Of a stretch of 64,000 bases of DNA, positions 7,059 to 15,353 are shown one piece after another (the stretch's first letter is position 1; each line of letters starts with the position of its first letter). Source of the DNA: Pseudomonas alloputida (lineage in GTDB: Bacteria; Pseudomonadota; Gammaproteobacteria; Pseudomonadales; Pseudomonadaceae); assembly GCF_021283545.2 (NCBI RefSeq), contig NZ_CP128540.1, forward strand, positions 5,243,501 through 5,307,500, written 5' to 3'. A program made the position numbers and the translations under genes. Under the pieces are notes generated by a model. The model searched no databases, had not been told where the DNA came from, and was given only the letters and a program-made list of their open reading frames with translations.

Positions 7059-8696
7059 TCAACCCAACACCGCGGCCTGCCACTGATTCTGGTCCACCTG
7101 AATCAAGGTCGGCCCCTTGCGCTCCACCGCTTGCCCGAGCGCGGCCTGCAATTGGGCGATATCGGCCACGTTCTCTGCTGCCGCGCCCAACGCCCGCGCC
7201 ACGCCGATGAAATCCGGGGTATGGATATCCACCCCGACTGGCTCGATCGCCCGATTGACCATGTATTTCTTGATTTCCTCGTACCCCTGGTTATTCCACA
7301 GCAGTACGATCAGCGGTACCTGCGCCTCCACTGCACTGGCCAGTTCCGGCAGGGTGAACTGCAAACCACCATCACCAATCAGGCACACCGCCGGAGCGCG
7401 TTCGACGGCTTGCTCGGCACTGCCCAACCAGGCGCCCATGGCTGCTGGCAACGCGTAACCCAAGGTGCCGTAACCGGTCGAGGCGTTGAACCAGCGGCGT
7501 GGCTGCTGCATGTCGAGTGTCAGGTTGCCGGTGTACACAGGTTGGGTCGAGTCGCCCACCAGAATCGCATCAGGCAGGCGCTCCAGTATGGCGCTCAGCA
7601 AACGTGTCTGGCTCAGGGTTGGCTGGTCCCAGTCTGCTGCCAGGACCTTGCGCAGGTCGGCCACGCGGGCCACGCCCCAAGTGCTTTCGTGCACTGGCTG
7701 CGGCTGGGCTTGCACGGCACCGAGCAGCGCTTCGGCTGCCAGCTCGGCATCGGCTACCAGCGCCAGCTCCGGCAGATAATTGCGCACGGTCTGGTCCGGG
7801 TCGATGTCAATACGCAGCAGCCTGCCCGGGATCTCGAAGCCTCCCTTGAAGGTCACGTCATAATCGGTTTCAGCCAGTTCGGTACCGATCGCCAGCACCA
7901 CGTCGGCCTCGGCCACCAGCGCCCGTGTGGCGGGTAACGACTGGGTCGAGCCGATCTGCAATGGGTGGCTGGCTGGCAGCAAGCCTTTGGCATTGATGGT
8001 CAGCGCCACCGGGGCCTGAAGGTGTTCGGCCAGGCGTGCCAGCGCAGCGCCCGCAGCCAACGCCCCGCCACCGGCCAGAATCAGCGGCCGACGTGCACTG
8101 GCCAGTCGCTCAGCCATCTGCGCCACGGCCTGCGGTGCAGCCCCAGCCCGACTGCCACGTACAGGGCGGCCCGGCAGCAGGAAGTCGGCCGGTTCAACCA
8201 GCACATCGAGCGGGATTTCGATATGCACCGGGCGTGGCCGGGCACTGTCGAACACGGCAAATGCCCGGGCCAGCACCTGCGGCAAGTCGGCTGCACTCAT
8301 CAGGGTGTGGGAAAACGCCGCCACCCCCGATACCAGCGCGGCTTGGTTGGGCAGCTCGTGCAACTTGCCACAGCCACCGCCCAGTTGGTCACGGGACTGC
8401 ACGCTGGAAATCACCAGCATCGGGATCGAGTCGGCATAGGCCTGGCCCATGGCAGTGGTGATATTGGTCATGCCCGGGCCAGTGATGATGAAGCATACCC
8501 CGGGTTTGCCGCGGGTGCGCGCATAGCCGTCAGCCATGAACCCGGCACCTTGCTCATGACGCGGGGTGATGTGGCGAATGGAAGAGCCCGCCAGGCCACG
8601 ATAGAGCTCCACGGTATGCACACCGGGGATGCCGAAGACATGATCGACGCCATAGCCTTCAAGGAGTTTGACCAGTACTTCGCCGCAGGTTGCCAT
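7059..8696 (-). CDS. thiamine-diphosphate-dependent enzyme, acetolactate synthase-like
   Basis: This 545-aa protein has the three-domain ThDP decarboxylase/synthase layout. The N-terminal PYR domain carries catalytic Glu48 in RHEQGAGFMADGYAR, followed by a central dinucleotide-binding-like domain. The C-terminal PP domain has GDGGLQFTLPEL...WNN, the metal-ThDP motif. No separate regulatory subunit gene is nearby, so this is unlikely to be the biosynthetic IlvB. Catabolic 2-oxo-acid decarboxylases (for example the AruI type) and glyoxylate carboligase-type enzymes are alternatives. It is divergent from a LysR gene 113 bp away. The ribosome site (GGTGAT) is weak. Confidence 0.82.
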   Translation of the reverse strand: MATCGEVLVKLLEGYGVDHVFGIPGVHTVELYRGLAGSSIRHITPRHEQGAGFMADGYARTRGKPGVCFIITGPGMTNITTAMGQAYADSIPMLVISSVQSRDQLGGGCGKLHELPNQAALVSGVAAFSHTLMSAADLPQVLARAFAVFDSARPRPVHIEIPLDVLVEPADFLLPGRPVRGSRAGAAPQAVAQMAERLASARRPLILAGGGALAAGAALARLAEHLQAPVALTINAKGLLPASHPLQIGSTQSLPATRALVAEADVVLAIGTELAETDYDVTFKGGFEIPGRLLRIDIDPDQTVRNYLPELALVADAELAAEALLGAVQAQPQPVHESTWGVARVADLRKVLAADWDQPTLSQTRLLSAILERLPDAILVGDSTQPVYTGNLTLDMQQPRRWFNASTGYGTLGYALPAAMGAWLGSAEQAVERAPAVCLIGDGGLQFTLPELASAVEAQVPLIVLLWNNQGYEEIKKYMVNRAIEPVGVDIHTPDFIGVARALGAAAENVADIAQLQAALGQAVERKGPTLIQVDQNQWQAAVLG

Positions 8697-8809
8697 CAGG
8701 GATCACCATGAATCTTGTTAGGTATGCCCTTATTGGACCCAAGCCACGGCTATCGCCACAATGTAAAAAAACACATACTAGCCATGTCCTTTGATCATGG
8801 CTTACTGCA

Positions 8810-9685
8810 ATGAAACGTCTCCCGCCCCTGCCTGCCCTGCACACGTTTCTGGTCACCGCCCAGCACTGCAACTTCACCCGCGCCGGGCAGCAGTTGCATA
8901 TCACCCAGGGCGCTGTCAGCCGCCAGATTGCAGCCCTCGAAGAACACCTCGGTTATGCCCTGTTCAAGCGCGAGGCGCGTGGGTTGAGCCTGACCCGTGA
9001 AGGCCTGGACTGGCTGCCACGGGTGCAGCAGGTGTTCGCCCTGATCGAACAAGGGGTGCGCGAGGTGGGTGAGCACAGCACTACCTTGCAGCTGAAGGCA
9101 CCAACCTGCGTAATGCGCTGGCTGCTGCCGCGTCTGATGGAGTGGCAGGCACTGCGCCCGGACGTACCGGTGGAGCTGACCACGACCGTGCAGCACGGGG
9201 TGGATTTGCGGCGCGAGGGCTTCGATGCGGCAGTGGTCTACGGCGATGCACCGAACCACGGGCTGCAGGTGCGCAAGCTGTTCGATGAGCAGCTGACCCC
9301 TGTGTGCGCACCGTCACTGCGTGAAGGGCCGGTGCCGTTGCAGCAGGTGGAAGACCTGGCCAGGCACATGCTGCTGCATCCCTCGCGGGATGAACACGAC
9401 TGGCGGTTGTGGTTGCAGGCGGCTGGAATGACGCTGGCCACGCATGGACCCAAACAGCATTTCGAGACACTGGACATGGCGATGGCCATGGCCTCGCAGG
9501 GGACTGGGGTGGCGATCGGCGATTGGTCGCTGATTGGCGATGACCTGCGCGGTGGGCGGTTGTGCATGCCGTTTGCGCTGAAGGTGCTGACAGGCAAGGG
9601 GTATTACCTGGTGAGCCAGGCCAGGAGCTTACCGCCCGGGCTGCTGGAACTGCTGGACTGGCTGGAGGGCCAGGCCAGCCTGTGA
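8810..9685 (+). CDS. LysR-family regulator (GcvA-like)
   Basis: This is a 291-aa LysR-type regulator. The N-terminal winged HTH is at 1-62 (LPALHTFLVTAQHCNFTRAGQQLHITQGAVSRQIAALEEHLG), and a periplasmic-binding-like co-inducer domain follows. Several features resemble GcvA/AmpR-type members. It is divergent from the ThDP enzyme gene and is its likely regulator. No clear Shine-Dalgarno precedes the ATG, which fits weak expression of a regulator. The effector is unknown. Confidence 0.88.
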   Translation: MKRLPPLPALHTFLVTAQHCNFTRAGQQLHITQGAVSRQIAALEEHLGYALFKREARGLSLTREGLDWLPRVQQVFALIEQGVREVGEHSTTLQLKAPTCVMRWLLPRLMEWQALRPDVPVELTTTVQHGVDLRREGFDAAVVYGDAPNHGLQVRKLFDEQLTPVCAPSLREGPVPLQQVEDLARHMLLHPSRDEHDWRLWLQAAGMTLATHGPKQHFETLDMAMAMASQGTGVAIGDWSLIGDDLRGGRLCMPFALKVLTGKGYYLVSQARSLPPGLLELLDWLEGQASL

Positions 9686-9704
9686 CGGCCCTTTCGCAGG
9701 CGAC

Positions 9705-10319
9705 TCAATAGCCGACTGTAAACCGTTGCCGCGAGTGTTTCGGCTTCTCCAGCTCATCCAGCATGGCAATCGCATAGTCGGCAAACGTGATCCAGCTCTT
9801 GCCGTCCGCACCGATCAACAGATGATCCTTGCCCAGCGCATAGTGACCTCTGCGCTCACCCTCAACGAACTCAGCCGAAGGCGAGAGGAAGGTCCAGTCC
9901 AGGTTCGGCTCGCGCCGCAGCGCCTCCAGAAAACGCACGCCGGCACTGGCCTCGGTTTTATACGCCTCTGGGAAATCCGGGCTGTCGATCACCCGATGCC
10001 CTGACGGCAGCAACAAGCTACCGGCGCCACCCACCACCAGCAGGCGCTTGACCCCGGCGCGCTTCACCGGCTCGATGATGGCGTGCGGCTGCATTGTCGA
10101 GAAATGCGCAGCACTCAACACAGCGTCCATACCTGCGACGGCTGCTTGCAGGGCCGCGCTATCCGTGGCATCCAGCGACTTGACGGTCACACCCTCTCGC
10201 CCTTCAAGCGTGGAAGGGTCGCGGGCAATGGCCAGTACACGGTGACCACGGCGCAGGGCCTCTTCCAGCAACTGGCTGCCAGCGCGGCCAGTGGCACCGA
10301 TGATTGCGATCTTGCTCAT
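9705..10319 (-). CDS. NAD(P)H-binding oxidoreductase (NmrA/SDR-like)
   Basis: This 204-aa protein begins MSKIAIIGATGRAGSQLLEEAL, a Rossmann dinucleotide motif GATGxxG at residues 8-14, and has a short NmrA-like core. The ATG at 10319 has GGAGAG 9 nt upstream; longer in-frame starts lie in the intergenic region and lack a ribosome site. It is divergent from a LysR gene whose product probably controls it, a common pairing in pseudomonads. The substrate cannot be named. It may act as a redox or quinone stress sensor, as some relatives do. Confidence 0.85.
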   Translation of the reverse strand: MSKIAIIGATGRAGSQLLEEALRRGHRVLAIARDPSTLEGREGVTVKSLDATDSAALQAAVAGMDAVLSAAHFSTMQPHAIIEPVKRAGVKRLLVVGGAGSLLLPSGHRVIDSPDFPEAYKTEASAGVRFLEALRREPNLDWTFLSPSAEFVEGERRGHYALGKDHLLIGADGKSWITFADYAIAMLDELEKPKHSRQRFTVGY

Positions 10320-10502
10320 GAAATACTCTCCATCAGTTGAACGAAATGACTGCCCTTGGCGACCTTCGCCGCCAGCGCCAGGGCTCTCGTCTGCCGGCTT
10401 CGGATAACGCCTTCCGGCAAACAATGCGCACAGCTTAGTTACCCGATTCGTCACAAAAAATGCGATGCTCAGACATAGTTTGTTTCTGAAATCGGGCAAA
10501 TC

Positions 10503-11411
10503 ATGGACCGTCTCAACGCCATGCGGGTATTCGTCACAGTCATCGACCTGGGCAGCCAGTCGGCGGCGGCGGATTATCTGCAATTATCGCGGCCGGTCGT
10601 GTCGCGCTACCTGGCAGAGTTGGAAGACTGGGTTGGCACGCGGCTGATGCAGCGAACCACGCGCAAGCTCAGCCTCACGGCAGCCGGCCAGGAAACCCTG
10701 CCTCGCTGCCGGCAACTGCTGGAACTGGCCGGCGACCTGCAGGCCGCCGTGCAGCAGCCGGAAGACGCACCAAGGGGGGCACTGCGTATCAGCGTCAGTA
10801 CCTCATTCGGCCAGGCACAGCTGGTGGATGCAGTGGCCGCCTATGTGCGGCGCTTTCCTGACGTGAAGGTCGAACTGCAGATGCTCGACCGCACCGTCAA
10901 CCTGGTGGACGAGCGCATCGACCTGGCCATTCGCACCAGCAATGACGTGGACCCCAGCCTCATCGCCCGGCGCCTGAGTGTGTGCCGCTCGGTCGTGTGC
11001 GCGGCACCCGCCTACCTGAATGAGCGAGGCACGCCGCAACGGGTTGAGGAACTGAGCCTGCACAACTGCCTGACCCATGCCTACTTCGGACACAGCTTGT
11101 GGCATTTCGCGGTAGCCGGCCAGCAGGTCGCCGTGCCCGTATCCGGAAACATCAGTGCCAACGAGGTGATGACCCTGCAAAGGGCTGCGCTGGCTGGCGC
11201 AGGTATCACCATGCTGCCAACCTACCAGGCCGCAGACGCCATACGCCGGGGTGAACTGGTGCGTCTGCTGCCTGAGGCCAAACCGCGTGAACTGAACCTG
11301 AATGCGGTGTATACGTCGCGCAAACACATGCCGGCGACCTTGCGCAGCATGCTGGATTTCCTGGTGCAGCGTTTCAAGGACGAACCGGCGTGGGATCGGG
11401 ATCTATACTAG
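10503..11411 (+). CDS. LysR-family regulator
   Basis: This 302-aa regulator has an N-terminal HTH (MDRLNAMRVFVTVIDLGSQSAAADYLQLSRPVVSRYLAELEDWVG, 1-45) and a LysR substrate domain of the CrgA/DntR-like subgroup. It is divergent from the NAD(P)H-binding oxidoreductase across 183 bp. The ATG at 10503 follows a weak GGGCAAATC. Target and ligand are inferred only from the divergent arrangement. Confidence 0.88.
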   Translation: MDRLNAMRVFVTVIDLGSQSAAADYLQLSRPVVSRYLAELEDWVGTRLMQRTTRKLSLTAAGQETLPRCRQLLELAGDLQAAVQQPEDAPRGALRISVSTSFGQAQLVDAVAAYVRRFPDVKVELQMLDRTVNLVDERIDLAIRTSNDVDPSLIARRLSVCRSVVCAAPAYLNERGTPQRVEELSLHNCLTHAYFGHSLWHFAVAGQQVAVPVSGNISANEVMTLQRAALAGAGITMLPTYQAADAIRRGELVRLLPEAKPRELNLNAVYTSRKHMPATLRSMLDFLVQRFKDEPAWDRDLY

Positions 11412-11450
11412 TGGCGTACACCCCTATCGCGGTCACGGGAGGTGAGCACC

Positions 11451-11624
11451 ATGGGCATCAAATCCAGAAGAGTCGCCCTTGTCATGGCCCTTACCGCTGC
11501 CGCAGGGCTGTATGGCTCAGCCTGCTGGCGCGCCGAACTGCTACGCAGCCAGCCCAGCGTCGCCAATAGCTGCGAGCAGGCACATTGCGTGCCTCACAGT
11601 GCAACCTTGAGCGCCGTCCGTTGA
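11451..11624 (+). CDS. small secreted or membrane protein, hypothetical
   Basis: This 57-aa protein starts at an ATG with a near-perfect GGGAGGTG 6 nt upstream. The N-terminus is MGIKSRR followed by a hydrophobic stretch (about 8-25, VALVMALTAAAGLYGSAC), either a signal peptide or a single anchor. The remaining 30 residues are polar with three Cys (about 25, 40 and 45). I do not recognise it. It sits in the gap between a LysR gene and the convergent oxaloacetate decarboxylase gene. The strong ribosome site is the main support. Confidence 0.58.
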   Translation: MGIKSRRVALVMALTAAAGLYGSACWRAELLRSQPSVANSCEQAHCVPHSATLSAVR

Positions 11625-11643
11625 ATGAACGGCGCCCTGCCGA

Positions 11644-12513
11644 TCACTCTTCGACGCTCATGTATTCCTTGGCCCAGCGAATGTAGTCTTCTGGCTGGGT
11701 GTAGGTGTGCGAGAGCTCGGTGGCACTGAGGTTTTCCGACTTGTTCTGCCGACCACGCTGCAGCCGCAGGCAGTCGTAAGTGGCCTTGATCGCGGCAAAG
11801 TAAGCCGCATGGCCATCGACCACGATGCGCACGCCCAAACGCGCCAGGCGCTCGTCATCGCGCAGGTTCGGGTTGCCATAGGTGACCAGCATCAGCGGCA
11901 CGGTCAGGTGCTCGGCAATCTGCTCAAGCTGCTCGAAGTCCTTGACCCCGACCATGCAGATGCCATCAGCGCCCGCCTTCTGGTAGCTCTGGGTACGCAC
12001 GATGATTTCTTCGGTGCTGAGTACGCCCGCGTTGGTACGGGCAATGATCGACAGGGACGAATCGACTCGTGCCTCCAGCGCCGCGCGGATCTTGCCAACG
12101 CCCTCCTCGACCGGGATCAGGTCAGTGGACTTGCGCCCGAACTGGGCAGGCAGCAGGGTGTCCTCGATGGTCAGTGCGGCCACACCGGCGCGCTCCAGTT
12201 CGATCACCGTGCGCATCACGTTCAGTGCGTTGCCATAGCCGTGGTCGGCGTCGGCCAGTACCGGCAGTTGCGCGACCCGACCAATGCGGGTGGCCTGCTC
12301 GACGAACTCGCTGAGGGTGATCAGAGCGAAGTCCGGAGCAGCCAGTACCTGCAACGAAGCGACCGAACCGCCGAGGATACCGACTTCGAAGCCCAGGTCT
12401 GCGGCAATGCGTGCCGACATTGGGTCGAACACCGAGGCAGTGTGGAAACAGGAACCTGAAGCGAGCAGCTCGCGGAAGGCAAAACGCAGATCTTGGTGGG
12501 AAGCCTTGGGCAT
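11644..12513 (-). CDS. oxaloacetate decarboxylase (isocitrate lyase/PEP mutase superfamily)
   Basis: This 289-aa protein decarboxylates oxaloacetate to pyruvate, judging by close resemblance to P. aeruginosa PA4872, whose activity and structure are published. The long shared blocks include [21 protein letters not shown], metal-binding ADADHGYG and [12 protein letters not shown]. The PEP mutase and isocitrate lyase signature KKCG(H) is absent, as in PA4872. The ATG at 12513 has GGAG 5 nt upstream; a GTG two codons earlier overlaps the ribosome site and is rejected. It is a single gene with a 381-bp region upstream that holds an NtrC-type palindrome. Confidence 0.88.
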
Positions 12514-12679
12514 GATCACTCCGCAAAAAAGTTGAAATTTGAACGGTAACTACCGACCCCTGTAATCGGGTCTACCTGACCTGTTCCAACCGTCGCCATC
12601 TGGGCGGTCATGCTCGACATGCAGGCAGAGGAATAAAAGGTGTGGGAGACAGCGGACTGAAAAACCTGCGGCAATATGC

Positions 12680-12696
12680 TGCACCAACCTGGTGCA
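12680..12696. promoter_or_regulatory. NtrC-like binding palindrome
   Basis: TGCACCA-ACC-TGGTGCA is a perfect 7-bp dyad. It equals the known NtrC consensus TGCACC-N5-GGTGCA and is nearly the same as the E. coli glnA enhancer site. No clear -24/-12 promoter was found nearby on either strand, so the target is open. Confidence 0.5.
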
Positions 12697-12841
12697 AGCC
12701 CCGGATTTCAGCCTCTGTGGCATACCAACGATATCACGCAGCCATGCAGCACTGGATGAATGCGCCAATGCCGATCTTGCATAGGGGATGCAGATAGTAC
12801 ATAGGAAGCTACCTAACTCAGGTTACAATCCGAGGGCTTCT

Positions 12842-12872
12842 GTGAGAGCAGGCTTGCCCGCGAAGGGCCGCC
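12842..12872. repeat. REP-like element
   Basis: GAGCAGGCTTGCCCGCGAAG followed by GGCCGCC is the REP core in the reverse orientation, just upstream of the efflux gene. Confidence 0.7.
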
Positions 12873-12894
12873 ATAGACAAAACAAGGTATTCCC

Positions 12895-14346
12895 GTGACC
12901 GCCGCCCTGCCCCCCACCGCCCTGCGCAACGTGCTCACCGCCCTGATGCTGGCCATCTTCCTCGGCGCACTGGACCAGACCATCGTCGCTGTCTCGCTGC
13001 CCGCCATCTCGGCGCAGTTCAGCGATGTCGGCCTGCTGGCCTGGGTCATCTCCGGTTATATGGTGGCCATGACCGTGGCCGTGCCGATCTACGGCAAACT
13101 GGGCGACCTTTACGGCCGGCGCCGGATGATCCTCACCGGTATCAGCCTGTTCACCCTGGCCTCCATTGCCTGCGCCATGGCCCAGGACATGCCGCAATTG
13201 GTGCTGGCCCGTGTACTGCAGGGTATCGGCGCAGGCGGGATGGTCTCGGTGAGCCAGGCAATCATTGGCGACTTCGTGCCCCCGCGCGAACGCGGCCGCT
13301 ACCAGGGCTACTTCAGCAGCATGTACGCCGCGGCCAGCGTGGCCGGGCCAGTGCTGGGCGGCTGGTTGACCGAGTACCTGTCGTGGCGCTGGGTGTTCTG
13401 GATCAACCTGCCGCTGGGGCTGGTTGCTTTGTGGGCCATTCGCCGTGCGCTCGCTGACATGCCAGTGCAGCGTCGTGAGGCACAGGTGGACTACCTTGGC
13501 GCCATGCTGTTGATTCTCGGCCTTGGCAGCCTGCTGCTGGGCATCACCTTGGTGGGCCAGGGCCACGCCTGGGCCGACCCGGCCGTGCTGGCGCTGTTCG
13601 GCTGCGCCCTGCTGGGCCTGGCGCTATTCATCGCCCACGAACGCCGCTGCCCGGAGCCGCTGCTGCCGCTCAGCCTGTTCGGCAACCGTGTGGCAGTGCT
13701 GTGCTGGGCGGTGATCTTCTTCGCCAGCTTCCAGTCCATTTCGCTGACCATGCTCATGCCCCTGCGTTACCAGGGCATTACCGGCGCCGGTGCCGACAGC
13801 GCCGCCCTGCATCTGCTGCCGCTGGCCATGGGGCTGCCCATGGGCGCCTTCACAGGAGGCCGCATGACCAGCCGGACCGGGCGCTACAAGCCACAGATCC
13901 TGGCCGGTGCACTGCTGATGCCAGTGGCCATTTTCGCGATGGCACTGACCCCGCCGCAATCAGCGTTGCTCAGTGCGCTATTCATGCTGCTGACCGGCAT
14001 AGCCTGCGGGCTGCAATTCCCGACCTCACTGGTGGGCACACAAAGCGCGGTGGCCAGCAAGGACATCGGCGTGGCCACCAGCACCACCAACCTGTTCCGT
14101 TCGTTGGGTGGAGCCATGGGCGTGGCGTGCATGTCCAGCTTGTTGCTGGCACTGCTGCATCAGGGTGGTTTCGAACTGTCGGGTAATCCGTTGCTGGGGA
14201 GCTTGAAGGCCGCAGAGGTGGACCCGGGGACGCAGGGGCGGTTGCTGGAAACGTTCCGGCAGCTGCTGATGGGGAGTGCGGTCGTCGCGGTGCTGGGACT
14301 GCTTGCGGCACTGGCCTTGCCCGACCGGCAATTGCGCGGCCGCTGA
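12895..14346 (+). CDS. DHA2-family multidrug efflux transporter (EmrB/QacA type)
   Basis: This 483-aa protein is a 14-TM drug:H+ antiporter. TM1 has the DHA2 signature LGALDQTIVAVSLPAI, the 2-3 loop has GKLGDLYGRRRMIL, and motif C-like glycines appear in TM5 (AGPVLGGWLT). It starts at GTG with AAGGT 8 nt upstream. There is no membrane-fusion partner gene, so it is probably a single-component inner-membrane pump like QacA or MDR transporters of this family. It is convergent with ttgR. Substrates are not predictable. Confidence 0.87.
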   Translation: MTAALPPTALRNVLTALMLAIFLGALDQTIVAVSLPAISAQFSDVGLLAWVISGYMVAMTVAVPIYGKLGDLYGRRRMILTGISLFTLASIACAMAQDMPQLVLARVLQGIGAGGMVSVSQAIIGDFVPPRERGRYQGYFSSMYAAASVAGPVLGGWLTEYLSWRWVFWINLPLGLVALWAIRRALADMPVQRREAQVDYLGAMLLILGLGSLLLGITLVGQGHAWADPAVLALFGCALLGLALFIAHERRCPEPLLPLSLFGNRVAVLCWAVIFFASFQSISLTMLMPLRYQGITGAGADSAALHLLPLAMGLPMGAFTGGRMTSRTGRYKPQILAGALLMPVAIFAMALTPPQSALLSALFMLLTGIACGLQFPTSLVGTQSAVASKDIGVATSTTNLFRSLGGAMGVACMSSLLLALLHQGGFELSGNPLLGSLKAAEVDPGTQGRLLETFRQLLMGSAVVAVLGLLAALALPDRQLRGR

Positions 14347-14368
14347 AGGCTACGCACTCGCTGCAAGA

Positions 14369-14402
14369 GCCGCCTTGTGCTGCGAACAGCCGCAGGGCGG
14401 CC
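14369..14402. other. weak stem-loop between convergent genes
   Basis: GAGCCGCC and GGGCGGCC can pair across about 20 nt in the 117-bp gap between the pump and ttgR genes. There is no T run, so terminator activity is uncertain. Confidence 0.35.
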
Positions 14403-14463
14403 ATGCCCTTAATACCCCCTTAACACAAAGGGGAAACACTCCCTCACAATCCTTAACAAAGTG

Positions 14464-15096
14464 TCATTTGCGCAGAGCCGGGCTCAAGCGCAGCATATCC
14501 AGCCCGGTGTCGACCCATTTTTCGACATCACCCAACAGATCGACACTGTCAGGCAGCAATAGCCAGCGCCCGATCAGGCCATCGACATAGGCAAACATGG
14601 CCACCGCCGCGCGCTCGACATCCAGCTCGCCAGGCAACTGGCCCCGGCGTACGGCATTGGCCAGCGCCAGGGTGATGCCCTTGTGGCAATCCAGCACCGC
14701 ACTCTGGCGCTGCTGGCGAATTTCACACATGTCATCGGTGAACTCGCACTTGTGATGCAGGATTTCATTGATACGACGGGTTCGGGCATCGAGCACCAGC
14801 TCGTTAAACACTTGCAACAGCAGCTTGCGCATGCAGCCAAGCGGGTCGAGTTCATCCTCGCTTTCGCTCGCGCGCGCCAAATGGTCATGGGTCTCGTGCA
14901 GGCTGTCGAGCAACGCCTGCACCAGCTCGGCCTTGTTGTTGAAGTGCCAGTAGATCGCCCCCCGCGTCACACCCGCCAGTTCGGCGATGTCGGCCAGGGT
15001 GGTTCGCGCAACCCCGCGCTTGTAGAAGGCCCTTTCCGCCGCCTCGATGATCTGGGCACGGGTTTCCTGGGCTTCTTCTTTGGTTCGACGGACCAT
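14464..15096 (-). CDS. ttgR: TetR-family repressor TtgR
   Basis: This 210-aa protein matches TtgR of P. putida in length and sequence. The HTH is at about 33-52 ([21 protein letters not shown]) and a C-terminal ligand pocket follows. Published work shows that TtgR represses ttgABC and itself and is released by flavonoids, chloramphenicol and other antimicrobials. It is divergent from ttgA across 257 bp, with its operator between. Start [10 protein letters not shown] is the published one. The family assignment is secure. Confidence 0.96.
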
Positions 15097-15221
15097 GGCA
15101 GTACAACCTCATCTGGCCCGAACGCGCAGCGCGTGCGGGGAACGCTCCGGGGGCACCTCTGCCGGGGCCTCTCGGATAAGCTAATCAAGCGCTGAGGCTG
15201 TACCTGAGTACCACCCAGCAG

Positions 15222-15251
15222 TATTTACAAACAACCATGAATGTAAGTATA
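15222..15251. promoter_or_regulatory. TtgR operator in the ttgR-ttgA intergenic region
   Basis: The block TATTTACAAACAACCATGAA followed by TGTAAGTATA has the dyad TTACA (15225-15229) / TGTAA (15242-15246). It matches the TtgR operator described for P. putida, which overlaps the divergent ttgR and ttgA promoters. Confidence 0.85.
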
Positions 15252-15353
15252 TTCCTTAGCAAGCTATTTATCCACCGGATAGCATTTTTTCCAGATCAAG
15301 ATCTCTTCCATTACTCTTGAGCGTCTCCCTGCTCCAGCGACCCGAGGATCCTC

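Larger units (their letters stand above)
12514..12894. other. 381-bp divergent intergenic region
   Basis: No credible gene is seen. It holds an NtrC-like palindrome (12680-12696), an imperfect inverted repeat around GACCC...GGGTC (12557-12574) and a REP half-element (12842-12872). A 72-codon ORF on the minus strand has no ribosome site and unusual composition. Confidence 0.6.

Noticed and set aside
12550..12768. 72-codon frame upstream of the oxaloacetate decarboxylase gene
   Set aside because: No ribosome site; it overlaps the NtrC-like palindrome and has atypical composition.
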